Of a stretch of DNA of 64,000 nt, positions 50,801 to 53,800 are shown one piece after another. The translations under genes were made by a program, and so were the position numbers. The notes below the pieces were generated by a model that ran no database searches, was not told the origin of the DNA, and worked only from the letters and a program-made list of their open reading frames with translations. This stretch comes from Harmonia axyridis (taxonomy: Eukaryota; Arthropoda; Insecta; Coleoptera; Coccinellidae): the NCBI RefSeq assembly GCF_914767665.1, contig NC_059504.1, forward strand, positions 27,320,001 to 27,384,000, read 5' to 3'. Position 1 is the stretch's first letter, and each line of letters opens with the position of its first letter.

Positions 50801-53800
50801 GCCAACCCTCAGAAGAACAATGCACACTACAAATAGATCGAAAACCAGTTTTAACGTCTGAAATGGAAGAAGACTTGGTACAACACTATTTGGAAATGGA
50901 CAGAAGAAATTACGGTTTAGGACTCGCAGATATTCGTAGATTGGCGTATCAGCTTGCAATAAGGAATAACCTACCTCATCATTTTTCAAAGAGAGACGCA
51001 AATGCTGCGAAAAAATGGCTTAGAAATTTTTTCAAACGTCATCCCAATCTATCTTCGAGAAAACCCCAAGGAATTTCAAAGAATAGAATAAAAGGTTTCA
51101 CGCCAGAAAATATTAATCTTTTTTTAAATATCATCTTCTAGAACTCGCTATGGAAAAGAGTGGGCTGGTAGTGAGAAAACGAACGCTTATGTGTTTGATT
51201 TTTGCTCGGAAAAATAGGTTCCCAATTTTGGATAGGGTATCCAATTTTGGAAACCCTTTTTTTTATTTGAAAAAGTGTTATATTTTACTTTGGTCTATTT
51301 ATTATGTTCTTTTTTCTCTTGAGTTAATATAAATATTTTTGTGAGCGTATACTGTTTTTATGGAGTTGATAACATATTTTAGGCACAAAAAAAAACAATA
51401 AAATATCTTTTTTCCACACAAAATAGTTGAATAAGAGAAGCTATCCAAAATTGGGCGACCTTCCTCTAATGGCGTAATTTTTCCTAGTCAAATGACAGCT
51501 TCATAATGACATGATCAACAAGTTTAAAACACAAGTTCATCTGTTACCTAATAAATTTAAACGGAAATACAATCAGCCTGTTGAGGAAACACAACGGTTG
51601 CGAGGTTCATATTTCGAGAACAGAATGGAAGTTATCATCGTCCGGTCCGATGCACCCCACTGGAGCACATAGCAGGAGGACGCGTGGCATGTACACCAGC
51701 GGGCTGCGACGGTCTACTAGAGTTACGGGTGCAGTACCGTCCGTCTTTTTCAGCCTCGCGGATTATTTGAATTTGCCAGTTTACGAGTCGTTTTTTACCT
51801 CCGTGACAATAGGATTACACAGGAAACGCAATTCGCGAGACTTTGAACGGGAGAATAGACGGACATAGCGTCCCCTTTAGTTTATAGCACAAATGATCTA
51901 ATGTACGCGATACGTGACCGGAAATAATGGCTGTAAAACATGACAAACGATCTATTTTTTCTTTAGTGAGAGGTCGCCACCCCCGCGATATCACCTGGTG
52001 ATGTTGCACCATCAAGACATACATTTAGCAGCAATAATTAGCGACGGAACTAACTACAGACAACGGTCCAAAAAAAAAAAAATGGGGTGTACAGAATGTC
52101 TCAAATTCGATGCTCACTATAACAACTATACTACTTAGAAAACCTCTTTTTTCGAAATAATAAGATACCAGAAAGCAAAGTTCATTAGAGGGTGGGCCAC
52201 GATCGATGGTTCACTGGACTTTTACGGAGAACAGAAAGTAAAATTTTATTGAAAATTTGGTTTCTTAGGTAGGAACCACTGCTCTCTCGATCTAAAATAT
52301 TTTCATCGCTGCGGTTCAAATTTTCCTTAAGAATTGCGTTCTTCGAAATCCTGGTATTTTTATGGAATACAATGATAATAATAAAGAAACTGGAAGATGT
52401 GGATGGAATTCTGAGTTCGCAGAAGATTCATCACCCCAAGGAAAACAATATTCCGAAAATCATATCCTTCGATAGAACCATTTGTGAAATATAACTGAAA
52501 ATTAATTTTCTTATGGATTTTCAATAGCCTGTATCCTTTTAACCAGGGCCGGATCCAAGGAGGGGGGTGGCATAGGCACCATGGCCCCCTCCCTAGCGGA
52601 CCTCATAAATATAAAAATGTATCCTGAATTATCGAAAAATAAGCGTGGGCACTCAAAAGAGTGAAAAATTGGATATGAACTAGAATGGTTGAATGGATAT
52701 TGAATGGTTGAATGTATTGGCATTAATGTTTATACACAGGCATTTGAATGTTGGAAATATCATCCAAAGATACGTTAGTCAAAAAAAAAGACTAGAATTT
52801 GTTATTAAGTTTTTGATATTTGATCATATGTTATATTTAATAGGTGTAGTAAAAAGGAATTAATTATTTTTCCAATAGATGGCTTCAATTATCTGTATCT
52901 CGCGTTGTAAAGTCCGATCGGGTTCCACTATATGGCGTTAGGGATAGAAAGATGAGATTTCGCACTACAGAAACGTTCTGACAGTTATATGATGAGTTGA
53001 CTCAGTTAAGTTTGAGCGTGCCACAAAGATGGACACTAGCAGGAAAATATACGCTATATGTTATAGTTTTTCTCAGATAGAGACAAGCCAGGCGGCTGGA
53101 AATGTAAATAGCGTTTATGGACCTGATACTGTAATAGCCGATCACGTGCAATTTTGGTTTCGTCGATTCCAATCATGGACATTGTCGAGTCCCATTTCGA
53201 TTGCTCAAGAGTTCACAATAAACCGCTTGGAACACTATTTGCATGAGGCTGATCTCAAGAAGGTACTATGTGTATGGGTACCACATGAGATAACGCAAAA
53301 AACCGCATGGACCCAATTTCCACTGCGAATCGCAACAAAATCGCCCAATTTTTCAAACGCTTGGTAACTGATGATGAAAAGTGGATCATTTACGACAACG
53401 TCAAGCAAAAACGGTCGCATATTTGACCTAAATTGGTTCATTCTAACTATGGTAATTGAAGTCTGGTTCTTCATGCAAAAATAATTGATTTTCTTTTTAC
53501 TGCACCTTATCCTTTCATGAGCCTGAGTTTTCTTATGAGATAAATCACAAATAATATTTTTTTACCATTTCAATTTTAAATACACAATAGTCTTTTAGCT
53601 AATGATAAACAATATAGAATCCCCACAATTCATTCATATTCATTTGAGAAAGAGCAATACAAATTGTTAATTTCAAACATTGAAGCATGTGACGATGAAT
53701 CTCAGTATTATCAAAGGAAATGTTAATGGGGCATCACACATTTCAACGTATAATACAAGGGAACAGATGAAAACTTTAGCAAAAACTCTATCTCCCTGAA

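Larger units (their letters stand above)
48266..51466 (+). mobile_element. Pogo-like DNA transposon with a nested LINE
   Basis: The ends GAGGAAAGTCGCC (48266) and GGGCGACCTTCCTC (to 51466) are inverted and flanked by TA, as in pogo/Tc1 elements. Just inside the right end is CCAAAATTGGGCGACC; the left counterpart was split by a LINE at about 48279-50428, and its remainder (TTTTGGATAGTTGCC) lies at 50430-50445. The transposase is internally deleted. Confidence 0.75.

Noticed and set aside
53368..53385. CTGATGA followed by GAAA as a further hammerhead
   Set aside because: The sequence is mariner coding sequence (TDDEKW) and there is no room for a stem II between the boxes.
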